From Garcia nutans (Eukaryota > Streptophyta > Magnoliopsida > Malpighiales > Euphorbiaceae), in contig CANTUV010000051.1 in assembly GCA_947685225.1 (NCBI GenBank), positions 6,076,001 to 6,140,000 on the forward strand: a stretch of 64,000 bases of DNA, in the 5' to 3' direction. The stretch's first letter is position 1. Each line of letters opens with the position of its first letter. Shown piece after piece: positions 10,331 through 19,500 of this stretch. The position numbers and the translations under genes were made by a program. Below the pieces are notes generated by a model. That model did no database searches. It worked only from the letters and a program-made list of their open reading frames with translations, and was not told the DNA's origin.

Positions 10331-10858
10331 CTTACGGATTTAGCGATGAAACTTTGTGACGAACCACAATCCGTCGCAGATTTATTACGGATTTGCAACC
10401 GATTTGCGACGGCTTTCTCAAAATTCCTTCAACTTGTTATTCTGTCGCAAATGCGTTGCAGATCCGTCGCAAATTTGCGACGGAAATTATCAGTTGCAGA
10501 TTTTCGTCGCAAATGCCGAATATTTTTATAGTAAAATTTGCGACGGCAATAGACGGTAGCAGATTTTCGTTGCAAATTGCTTTTTTTTGGTGTTTTCTAC
10601 AACCAATCTGTGACGAAAAAAATTTTCGCCAAAAAATATACGCGGGTCTCTCTCCCGCCAAGTATCCGCGCCAACTTTTGCGACGAAATGATTTTCGTCG
10701 CAGATTTACTACGGATTTGCAACCGATTTGCGACCAATTTCTCAAAATTCCTCTAACTTGTCCTTCCGTCGCAAATCCGTTGCAGATCCATAGCAAATTT
10801 GCGACGGAAACAAGTCCGTCGCAGATATCCGTCGCAAATGCCGAATATTTTTGTAGTG
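10330..10858. repeat. Right subterminal repeats and terminus of the CACTA element
   Basis: Dense variants of CCGTCGCAAAT and TTGCGACGGA occur in both orientations, ending in TATTTTTGTAGTG. The arrangement mirrors the left end. A partly duplicated block is present: the phrase ACGGATTTGCAACCGATTTGCGAC appears near 10377 and again near 10711 (here split as two motifs of 12 bp each). Confidence 0.85.
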
Positions 10859-11506
10859 TATTAAAATAGAATCACCGTAGACCTTTAGGTTCTTAATCCC
10901 CAATTCCAGAGCAGCTTCAAGCCCATTGATGCAAGCTTCATATTCTGCTTCATTGTTTGTGCAGCTAAAGTCATGTTTAACTGCAAATGGAATGTATTCT
11001 CCACAAGGAGTTTTGAACACAATCCCAATTCCATTTCCATGATAATTGGATGCCCCGTCAAAATACATCTCCCAAACATTTCTTTCCACATTCAAGAGGT
11101 CTTCGTCAGGGAAATTCATTTCTCGCATCTCGTCTTTTACAGGTAATTCTGCTAACTGGTCGGCTATTGCCCCACCTTTCACAGCTTTCCTTTGAATGAA
11201 TTTTAAGTCAAAGGCTGCCAATGTTGACACCCACTTTGCCATTTTGCTGTCCAAAACAGGCCTCTCCATAAGTAATTTCAAGGGATTCTGTTCTGCGATG
11301 ACACAAGTAGTGTAAGAAGACAAGTAGTGTTGTAACTTCGTGCAAGGCCAATACAACGCTAAACACAACTTCTCAATCTTGTTACACTTTAACTCATAGT
11401 CCAGCATCCTTTTGCTGAGGTAGTAAATTGCATTTTCTACCTTTGTACCTTCGGCCTCTTGAGCTAGCATTGCACCCATGGCTTCATCTGTTACAGACAA
11501 ATACAA
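10859..11506 (-). pseudogene. Tat pol: RNase H plus start of the second (archaeal-type) RNase H
   Basis: The frame opens in YLSVTDEAMGAMLAQE, the start of the RT-linked RNase H, and runs through KIEKLCLALYWPCTKLQHYL and AAFDLKFIQRKAVKGGAIAD. It then enters a second RNase H with MYFDGASN, NNEAEYEACINGLEAALELG and VYGDS, which supply the Asp, Glu and Asp of a working RNase H site. Two RNase H domains in a row identify the Tat lineage. The second domain is cut just after VYGDS by the CACTA insertion at 10858 and resumes at 5359. A frameshift separates this frame from RT upstream. Confidence 0.9.
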
Positions 11507-11549
11507 AGCAGAGGTTTTCCCATTCTGGGAGGTTGCAGAATTGGCGGAC

Positions 11550-13115
11550 TTAACAAGTATTCTTTGATCTTGTCAAATTCCATTCTTGTGAAGCACCTTT
11601 CCTTAGTAGCTTAAAGATAGGACCACAAGTCTCTGCCAACTGCGATATGAATCGACTGATATACTGTAATCTACCTAGCAAGCCTCGAATCTCCTTTTCT
11701 GTTCTTGGTGGAGGCATTTTCAGAATAGTCTTTGACTTTGCTGGATCAACTTCTATTCCTTTCTTGCTGACCAAATATCCCAAAAATAAGCCTGATGTTG
11801 CACCAAAGAGACACTTTGCAGGATTAAGCTTCAAATTGTACTTGCGAAGTCTAAGGAAGAACTTCTCAAGTGCTTCAACGTGCTCTTCTGGAGATTTTGA
11901 CTTAACAATCATATCGTCAACATACACTTCTACTTCTTTGTGAATCATGTCATGAAAGATTGTTGTCGCCATCCTCTGGTAGGTAGCCCCTGCATTTATC
12001 AATCCAAAAGGCATAACCCTATAACAGAAAGTCCCCCATTCTGTAATGAAAGTTGTCTTCTCTTTGTCTGGTGGGTGCACCATGATCTGATTGTACCCAA
12101 CTGCGAGGTCAGTCATGGAAACCATCATATGCGCAGCCATCTTGTCTATTAGCAAATCGATGTGTGGTAGCGGAAAATCGTCCTTGGGACAAGCCTTATT
12201 CAAATCTCTATAGTCAACACACATCCTGACCTTTCCGTCTTTCTTCGGGACCGGCACAATGTTTGCCAACCAGGAAGGCTAGGCAATTGGTTCTATGAAC
12301 CTATTATCTAATTGCTTGGCAACCTCTTCTTTAATTTTCAAAGACCATTCCGGCTTCATTCTTCTCAACTTCTGCTTAATCGGCTTTGCATCGGGGTATA
12401 GCGGAATCTTATGAACTGCTATGGCTGGGTCTATTCCCGTGACATCACTTGTCTTCCACATGAAGCAGTCGGCATACTTTCTGATGCATTCAACAACCCG
12501 TTCTTTATTCACACAATCATATGCAATGTATGTACATTCATTTTCTTTGCCAATTATTATCTTTTCATTTATTTCTTTTATTTCATTTATTTCATTTTTG
12601 CTAGATAATACTTGGAAAGCAAAAGACACAGGATAACTAAGAACTTGAACAGTTTCATTAATAATGGAGGAGTCATCCTCCAGAGTTACATTATATTCGA
12701 CATCAGGGTTTTCTATTCCTGAAGCTAAGGAAGACTCAGAACTGGACTCTGACTCGGTGTTTGACTCAAGATTTGACTCAGTACAAGACTCAGGTTCAGG
12801 GTATGACACATGGCTAGGTTTGACTATAGCTGCTTGTCCCTCCTCGGCATACCAGTTCATCAGTGGTCCATCTGTTGTCTTGATCAGCTTCGTGAAATCC
12901 CTTTTGTCTTCAAAATTGGTTATCATAGCAACCTCATTAAAGATACTAGGCCGCATGAAATCTTCCACTTGTGGGTCAGTTATAGGTTCTGGCTCTTCTT
13001 CCTTTATGGCTAAAACATCAGTGAACATCTCAAAACCCGGTAACTTTTTCCAGTCATAGGAGAATAGAATGGCTCCTGGAAACCACAGTAAGGAACTGCT
13101 TTCCCAGGTTTGCAA
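11550..13115 (-). pseudogene. Tat pol: linker and reverse transcriptase
   Basis: The segment starts with the protease-RT linker (acidic/serine-rich, with many Glu-Ser repeats near 12700-12800). It then shows the RT fingers (IPLYPDAKPIKQKLRRMKPE), PVPKKDGKVRMCVDYRDLNK, the first catalytic Asp in MTDLAVGYNQI, CYRVMPFGLINAGATYQR and the catalytic YVDD box (VEVYVDDMIVKS). A TAG at 12279-12281 stops the frame just before PSWLANIVPV, where the family usually has tyrosine. The upstream end joins protease through a frameshift near 13040-13070. At the downstream end two closely spaced frameshifts and a small deletion (11506-11590) break the link to RNase H. The enzyme is inactive as written. Confidence 0.9.
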
Positions 13116-14137
13116 AAGTGATCGTTCAGAGTTCTAAAGTAAGGGCACATTTTGAGGCTTTTTGTCCCCCAAGTCTTCTTTTTCTTCTTCCCATGCTCAA
13201 ACTCTTCTATTTCCTCGTCTGTGGTTTTGTACCCCAGGCCAAAAGTTCCCTTATTCTCAGGCTCTTCCCATGGCCGCACTATGGATGATTTCCTCCCAGA
13301 TCTTACCATTTCCATCCCGGGTAGCAGACCTACCCTTAGCATCATTCCCACCAGGCAATTGACTTGGACCTCCCCAAAGTCATATAGGATAAATGGCCCT
13401 TTGGGCCTTTCTCCTTCAATGCATTGAACAGTGTCATAATGGAACCCAGTCAAGGCCATAGCAGTTTCACCAGGAACAACCTCAAAGAGAGATTGATTCG
13501 TGGTTCTCTTGTTGATTTCACATGTGTCTCCTTTAATAGTGATGATTTTTCCTTCAAAAGGGAACTTATGTTTTTGATGTAATGAAGAAGGTACAACATT
13601 ATTCTGATGAATCCACGGCCTTCCAAGGAGGAGGTTAAAGGTCGCGGGTACATCAATGACCTGGAACGACACACCCATTTTTACCGGTCCGATAGCTACT
13701 TCCAGAGTAGCAACACCCAAAATTTCTCTTCGAGTGTTATCATATGCTTTAACAATTTGATCAGAAGGTGTAAGATCTGTAGCCTCCAATCCTAGACAGC
13801 TTGCTACTTTCAAAGGACATACATTTAAGGCTGATCTATTATCAATGAGAACCATGGGCACAGTCTTTCCCCTAGTTTGTAAGGTGATGTATAGAGCATT
13901 ATTGTGTTTCATGCCATCTTCTGGTAAATCTACATCAGAAAACCTGATACTCAATGCCTTGGTTGATTGGGTCAAAGTGGCCACCAAAGCTTCTGGGCTT
14001 GTGTCTACTGATGTATCAAGCTGACTCAAAGCTTTACTGAGAGCCTGACGGTGTGGGAATGAGGAAGCAAGGAGCTCCCAAATTGACACCTTAGCTTGAG
14101 TTTGTTTAAGCTGAGCGAGGACAGGGTCTTCTTTTGG
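13010..14137 (-). pseudogene. Tat protease domain
   Basis: In the same frame as gag and directly after a TAA (14138-14140), the sequence encodes PKEDPVLAQLKQTQAKVSIW and then the retropepsin region. The active-site loop reads VLIDNRSALNVCP, where Tat proteases have D-[NT]-G-S, so the essential glycine is replaced by arginine. LLGRPWIH marks the conserved second half, and AVPSSLHQKHKFPFEGK follows. The frame then runs on until 13010 after shifting out of register with RT. Both the stop and the lost glycine argue that this copy could not process its polyprotein. Confidence 0.85.
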
Positions 14138-15625
14138 TTATGGTGTCTTCTTATATGGGTGATTTGGGGTTTTAGGGGCTTTCCGCAAGTCAAGTGGCTG
14201 ATATTGCCTTCCACTTCTTGTCAAAGCATCGACCTCTTCAGTAAGGTCATTCAAATCCAGCACACATACTTCATTCATTTTCAAGAGAAGTTTGAAAGGA
14301 TCAAACAACTCTTCTTCCACAGTGATGGCGTGGATGGAATGATTGGGCAAATGGTTAGTATTAATGTTTGGTTGACTCCTGAGAGGAATGATGTCACCAC
14401 TATCCACCAGATCTTGGATGCGGTTTTTTAGAGTCCAGCAAGCATCTGTTCTATGCCCATTTCCTTGGTGGTATTCACAGTACTCATTGGCCCTATAATT
14501 GGAGGGTAATGGGTTTGGAGGAGGCCTTGGGTCCAAAGGCTTCAAGTACTTTCCTTCCACGGCTTTTTTAAACACCAGATAAAGGGGCATCCCAAGGTCG
14601 GTATATTGCCTTCTTGGCTGATTTCTCTGCCTAAGATTGCCCACACGTAAAGGATTCGCAGGGGCAATATTGGCCACTTCATTGACCTTGCTTGAGGAAG
14701 CCGCTTGGCCCTGTTTCTTATACTTTGAAGTAGCTCCCTCATCCACTATCTTACCCAATTGTATCAAATCTTCTACCTTAGTTGCAATCGCAATGAGCGA
14801 TTTAAAAGTAGGTAGGTATTGGGTTTGCAGTTGAGCTTGATATGTAGGCCTTAAATTCTTGATTATGATATCAATTTGCTCCTGTTCTAAAGGGCGATTG
14901 ATCATTTAGGCAGCTTTCGCCCTCCACCTCGTAAGGAATGAGGAGAAGGGTTCATTGTTGTTTTGCTTGGTAGTCTCAAGCTCTCTTCTAGTGACATCTA
15001 TCTCAATATTGTAGTGGTATTGAGTGTTAAATGCATTGCAGATATCTTCCCAGGTCTTAATCTTGGCACGATCCAGGCTTACAAACCACTTAAGGGTAGC
15101 ACCAGTCAAGGATTGTTGGAAGAGTTGAGCAAAGAGCTCGTCATTTAAACCCCAAGGGCTTAAAGCCCCCACATACATCTTCATGAGGGTTTTAGGGCAA
15201 GTAGTCCCATCAAATCTGTCCATCCCAGGCATCTTGAATTTTGGAGGCAACCTAGCTTGGGGAAACAAGGATAAGGAATCCATGTCTACCACCTCTTTAT
15301 GAGTTTTCATGGCAGTGATTGACCTTTCAAGCAATTCAAGTTTCTTTTTTAGTTCATCAGTTTTAGCAGCATTCTTAGAGGGTGGATCCTCCAAATTGAT
15401 GACAGGGGTATTATTATGAGCAGTCATGGGGGTACTAGCTTGTCCCACAATAGGTTCCTTCCCTAGATTTCCAGGAGTAGTGGCTGTCTTTGGTGCCCCT
15501 CCCAATTCGGTCAAGATGGCTACCCTTTGGGCAGCCAAGGCTTCATCAATTCTTTCTTGCATCCTAGCTTCAATTTCCTTAACCTGTCCATCTAGCAAGG
15601 CCTTAATCTATTCAATAGTAGCCAT
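14138..15625 (-). pseudogene. Tat gag (capsid/nucleocapsid), two internal stops
   Basis: The natural start is probably the ATG at 15625-15623 (MATIE), followed at once by TAG (15608-15610); the frame then continues as IKALLDGQVKEIEARMQERI. The capsid-like retrotransposon gag region follows, with FKMPGMDRFDGTTCPKTLMK and LFQQSLTGATLKWFVSLDRA, to a TAA at 14906-14908. The same frame resumes MINRPLEQEQIDIIIKNLRP and includes a CCHC-like stretch EYCEYHQGNGHRTDAC (Cys-His knuckle) and RIQDLVDSGDI. All breaks are single codons that could come from CAA or CAG by C-to-T change. The frame stays open across gag and protease apart from these stops. Confidence 0.85.
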
Positions 15626-16460
15626 TTCAGTAATCAGAGTAGTTGGTGAAGTTGGGGTAGTAGGACTTGTGGGTGATTGCACAGTCGGAGTTGGTGTAGC
15701 TTCTGTAGGTGAAGGCACACGGATAGTGGGTACCTGCAAAGGTTAAGGGTAAAGGATCAGGGTAGTGTGTAGGGTAGGAAGACTCTTGGTCCATCTGTAC
15801 ATATCAAAAGATTTTCCCCAAAATAATGTTGTTATGTTGCATGAATGCAACTCATCACATCATAATTCATTTTAATGGAATGTGGCACTATTATTGGGTA
15901 CATACAACCTACGGGAGGGTTCTATTGTTACATGAAAAATAGAGAATAGGCTTATAATAGGGACCCTTGAGTCTTGAGTAAGATATACCTAACCACGTGT
16001 GAAACAAAGAGTTTCGGGTGGGTCCAACAGTACGTTTACTCATGGGCCACTCCAAAAGGATTGGAATGGTTTGCGACAACAGGGAGGACGCTTTGGCTGT
16101 CCGCCGGCATAATCAAGGAGACCTGCCGGTCAGCGCTACTTGCTATCCAGACTCAGAATTTTGAACAGAGAGAGAAGAAATTCATTTAAAAATAATTTTT
16201 TATGCAATGGAGGAAAATGATTCCCCCATATAATGCAAGAGAAAAATATTCTCTAAATGACAAAACAAATGCACAATTAATCAAACAAGGGGTCCATCAA
16301 AGGAAAAAGATTCCTTTTGTCAATTTTATTCCAATATCCGTAAGGAAATGATATATATCGCTAAGGTACCCTGCAAAATAAATAAAAGTACCCTAAAGAA
16401 GGGCAAATTAGTCAAATAAACAATAGTAGTCTACTAGGATCCCATAAATCATTTTTATGG
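15626..16460 (-). other. Untranslated leader of the Tat element
   Basis: Between the PBS and the gag start there is about 0.8 kb with no convincing coding frame. It is moderately A-rich, with no obvious repeats. Long leaders are normal in this lineage. Confidence 0.6.
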
Positions 16461-16478
16461 TCCCCAGTGGAGTCGCCA
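16461..16478 (-). promoter_or_regulatory. Primer-binding site of the Tat element
   Basis: On the minus strand the sequence TGGCGACTCCACTGGGGA starts three bases after the LTR end (TTCACA). It begins with TGG, as a complement of a tRNA 3' CCA must. Tat/Ogre elements usually use tRNA-Arg; that assignment is from family knowledge and was not checked here. Confidence 0.8.
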
Positions 16479-17371
16479 GATTGTGAACCTCGTTTTCCAC
16501 CCGAAAAGGATTCGGATGAACGTTCACTTGTTGTTAGGAGTCGCCACTCAGTTTTTTTCTGTTCAAAGGAAAAAACTAAGAAAACCCTTGTTTGACTCCA
16601 ATTAATGCATCCAATATAAAGGTTTCTAATCTACGAACCCAAGGAGGATTCGGGGACTATGTCATGTATTTGATTAATTTGCCAAAAGAAACAAACCCAA
16701 AAGGGACGAAGAAAAGAAGACAAGCAGATTGTTAGTAAATTGTGGACTTGCTATTTGGGGTGAATCCCAAATATGCCTACATACTCTCGTTTTTATGAAA
16801 GATCAAAGCCCATGTAGTTCGAAAAAGCCTATTTAAAGGCAATTATGCATTATACATGTGTGTGTGTATGCTTAGTGCATTGTCGGGCTTTTTGCCAAAA
16901 TTGTGAGATTTCGAGCACTTAGTGCTAATTTTGATGAAATTTGGGTACTTGGTACCAAAAAGAATGCGATTTAGGCTCCGTGCCAAAAGATTAATTTTAA
17001 CTGTGATGGGCTTCATGCCAAAGATGGATTTTAATTTGGATAGGCTTCATGCCAAAAGAGATTAGGTCTTTGACCCAAAAAGAAATTAAGAAGAAGATGT
17101 AGTGCTTTATGATATGCCTGAATTGACAAAGGATAAATTAGGTTGTTACCTTGTTTAGGATTCTCCCACTTCGTAGTTCCAGATCTCATTTTCTCGGACC
17201 TTGGATTATAATTTTTGATTACTATTTTTTTTATTTAGATTAATTACTGCAACACAAAGTTAGATTTATGCAAATAAAAAGTCCAAGTGGAGTTCTTAAG
17301 CGTATGAAAGTAGAGAGTTCGTCCGCCCAAAACAATTGAAAAAAACCAAACCCTTTTTCTGCAAATTTGGA

Positions 17372-17382
17372 GGCTTTTATAG
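17372..17382 (-). promoter_or_regulatory. TATA box of the Tat LTR promoter
   Basis: Reading the minus strand gives CTATAAAAGCC, a near-consensus plant TATA box in the correct orientation to transcribe gag. The transcription start would be about 30 bases further down. The position is inferred from sequence only. Confidence 0.55.
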
Positions 17383-17395
17383 ACAAAATTCGGAA

Positions 17396-17485
17396 TGGAC
17401 GGCGGTCGGACCGCCGTGGAAGTGACAGCCCGGGAAAATGAAAAAAACAAAACGGACGGCGGCCGGACTGCCGCGGGCGGGCCAC
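17396..17485. repeat. Two GC-rich hairpin repeats in the LTR upstream of the TATA box
   Basis: ACGGCGGTCGGACCGCCGT at 17399-17417 is a perfect 8-bp stem with a 3-base loop. A diverged second copy (GGACGGCGGCCGGACTGCCG) starts at 17454. They stand out in a very AT-rich region and sit on the U3 side of the TATA box, where regulatory repeats are expected. Confidence 0.7.
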
Positions 17486-17728
17486 TGCCCTCGATTCTCG
17501 AGCCCCAAAAAAAAGCACGCACGATTTTCGTTCAAACTGATTTTTCAGGAGCTACGGACCTCCAAATATTATTCCGAGACCATATCCGTGATCCTTGCGT
17601 CGCTCTGGACATTTCAAGTACCATGAAGACATACTTTCGGTGAACTTTGCCGTGGTCGTCCGGTCTGGCTTAGTCTTCTGCAGTCTGAGAAAATTGGCTT
17701 TCCGAGCCTCAAAATTCGAGTATTCACA

Positions 17729-18060
17729 GGTGTTTTTCCTTTTTTTTATGGTGAGAATTTTTCATCTATTAATATCATCTATGTGAAGTTGTACACTCAA
17801 TCAATCATATATGACATAATTAATAACCTAATTAAAACATATTAAAAAAAGAGAAAAATTCTAATCTTGTCTTCTTCTTTCTTCTTCTTTGTTTTTAGAG
17901 AATGCCAATTACTTTTTGATTAATTTTTTTTAAAAAATATCTATTGATAAAAGAAGAGTGATTTATATTGAGTTTATTGTTTCAACTTCTTATAGAAGTT
18001 GAAGGATAGAGGGGTATTTTAAAAATTTGAAGGGGGGCAATTAAGTATTTTAAATTTTTT

Positions 18061-18094
<34 letters not shown>

Positions 18095-19500
18095 TCTAAA
18101 ACAGAAGGGGGGCAGCTGCCCCCCTTCTTATACAAGTGTCTTCGCCATTGATTAATTATTAAATAATACTGATATATATTACACACATATATATAACAAT
18201 CCCCACTAATTATTTAATAGTTTATAAAGTTAAAAACGACTAGATAGAAATTATTGGGTATTTTTATAATACATAATAACTAAAGGTGGCCAAGGCTTGA
18301 ATTTTTAGAATGAATATGGATAAAAATTCACATTCATTCTTTATAAATATACTCTTTTATCTATACATTTATCTCTCCCTCATAAAGGAAAATAGCTAAT
18401 ATTTATGACTCTTTAAAAGGAAATAAAAAAATCTGCTTATAAAAAAACCTTTCTTATATTAAGTACTAATAATGAGTTCTTGTTATGCACTGGCAACACA
18501 TTTAATATGGGCCTTGCGATCTATTATGTTTCAATAAGTACACTAAGATTTCATCATTGAATTCATAAAAAGCGATCTCTTATTTTCATACTTGCATAGG
18601 CAATCCTATCGGGAGTGTCAACAACCGCTCTATCACTCTACTTTATGCTATAAGAACTATTAAGAACATAATTCAACTTTTTATTGTGAAAAATCAGTGT
18701 ATATAGTCATATATGAGACCTTAGAGAAATAGTAATCTATATATTTAATATCATCCATTAGTATTCTTATACTCTATATACATATAATACATATATTTTA
18801 TATATACAATATATGTATACATTATATAAAAATATCACAGACCAATCCTTTCAAAATTTATATAGTTATAAGAAAATATATTAAACCTTATAATGTATTT
18901 TAAAAAACTCAAATAAGATCATTTAAATATAGGTTAAACACCAAAAATACATATTATAAACAAAAATCTCCGTGAAAAATTTAGTCAGAGTTTTATCTAT
19001 AATTTCAATATTCCTAAAATTATCAAATTCATAAGATGCGCAAAATTTAAGGCATTCCCAAATATAGCATTCAAAAATCCACCATTCACCAAGGATTAAC
19101 TTACCGTTTAAAACATTATTTATCATAATTAAATTTTTATACAAATATGTTTACACAACTATTTCAAATCCTTAAAATAAAATCAAGTGTTATAATTCAA
19201 TATACATAATACAAAACACAAATATACATGAATGCAGTTAGTCCAGTTGGTCTCGTGACACTATTAATCTCTAAAAATTACCGACAACTAAGATTCCTTA
19301 GATCTGCAAAACTCTCACATGTGTGATTCAAATAACCACGCTAAGACATACATACTAGTAGTACACAATCTCAAATACAATATATGTAAATAACATACAA
19401 TGATACTTTAACATTACTTACATTAGTCAAGCAACATTTTTACGTTCAAATTATAACTCATATACATACAATATTTCCACACACATATACTTTGGGTCCA
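17729..19500. other. AT-rich intergenic sequence with (TA)n
   Basis: No gene seen. It contains a (TA)n microsatellite at about 18066-18091 and the palindrome listed separately. The phrase CTTCGCCATTGATT next to the palindrome belongs to a widespread class of plant non-coding transposon ends. Confidence 0.6.
18104..18127. repeat. 24-bp perfect palindrome
   Basis: The palindrome is centred on GGGGGGCAGCTGCCCCCC with GAA/TTC arms. It follows a (TA)n run. Weaker relatives of the same motif (GGGCAGTTGTCCC near 41060 and GGGGGCAATGAACTGTCCC near 50973) also sit beside TA-rich runs, suggesting a shared transposon-derived sequence. Confidence 0.85.

Larger units (their letters stand above)
5360..10858. 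mobile_element. Non-autonomous CACTA (En/Spm) transposon carrying host-gene fragments (Pack-CACTA)
   Basis: The left end begins CACTACAAAAAAATA and the right end is its inverse (CACTACAAAAATATT read on the minus strand). The target-site duplication is 3 bp: on the minus strand ATA precedes the element and ACA follows, one mismatch. Removing the element and one flank triplet would bring the two halves of the Tat RNase H back into one frame, which fixes the boundaries independently. Both ends carry dense subterminal repeats of the CCGTCGCAAAT type, as CACTA elements do. No TNPD/TNPA-type transposase is visible. The interior instead holds spliced-gene fragments (6089-6245, 7436-7575, 8034-8677, 9512-9616), all on the minus strand. 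Length is 5499 bp. Confidence 0.9.
1912..17728 (-). mobile_element. Ty3/Gypsy retrotransposon, Tat lineage, with dual RNase H and antisense ORF; defective
   Basis: In element order on the minus strand: 5' LTR 16482-17728, PBS 16461-16478, leader, gag 15625-14138, protease, RT, RNase H, second (archaeal-type) RNase H interrupted by a CACTA element, integrase ending at 3898, an intergenic repeat zone, an antisense ORF (2058-3457) and a truncated 3' LTR (1912-2059). A second RNase H after the RT-linked one, plus an antisense extra ORF between integrase and the 3' LTR, are known hallmarks of plant Tat-lineage elements. Bases GGTGT follow the intact LTR and would be the target-site duplication, but the opposite end is lost, so this cannot be confirmed. 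Coding capacity is destroyed by at least seven in-frame stops, several frameshifts and the 5.5-kb insertion. Confidence 0.9.
16482..17728 (-). repeat. 5' LTR of the Tat element, 1247 bp
   Basis: On the plus strand the LTR runs from TGTGAACC to TATTCACA, so it has TGTGAA/TTCACA inverted ends. The PBS is three bases from one end. The segment 17568-17715 recurs at 1912-2059. A TATA box and two GC-rich hairpin-forming repeats lie within it. Repeated phrases of the kind ...GCTTCATGCCAAAAGA (16900-17070) form a loose array near the inner end. Confidence 0.85.

Noticed and set aside
10393..10869. 158-codon open frame in the CACTA right end
   Set aside because: It is translation of the subterminal repeat array in several frames; the repeated CRRFATE-like patterns come from repeat units, not a protein.
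12411..13427. Plus-strand frames opposite RT and protease
   Set aside because: Shadows of minus-strand pol; they share no features with known proteins.
17395..17643. Small frames within the Tat LTR
   Set aside because: They lie across promoter and GC hairpin sequence and show no conserved domain.
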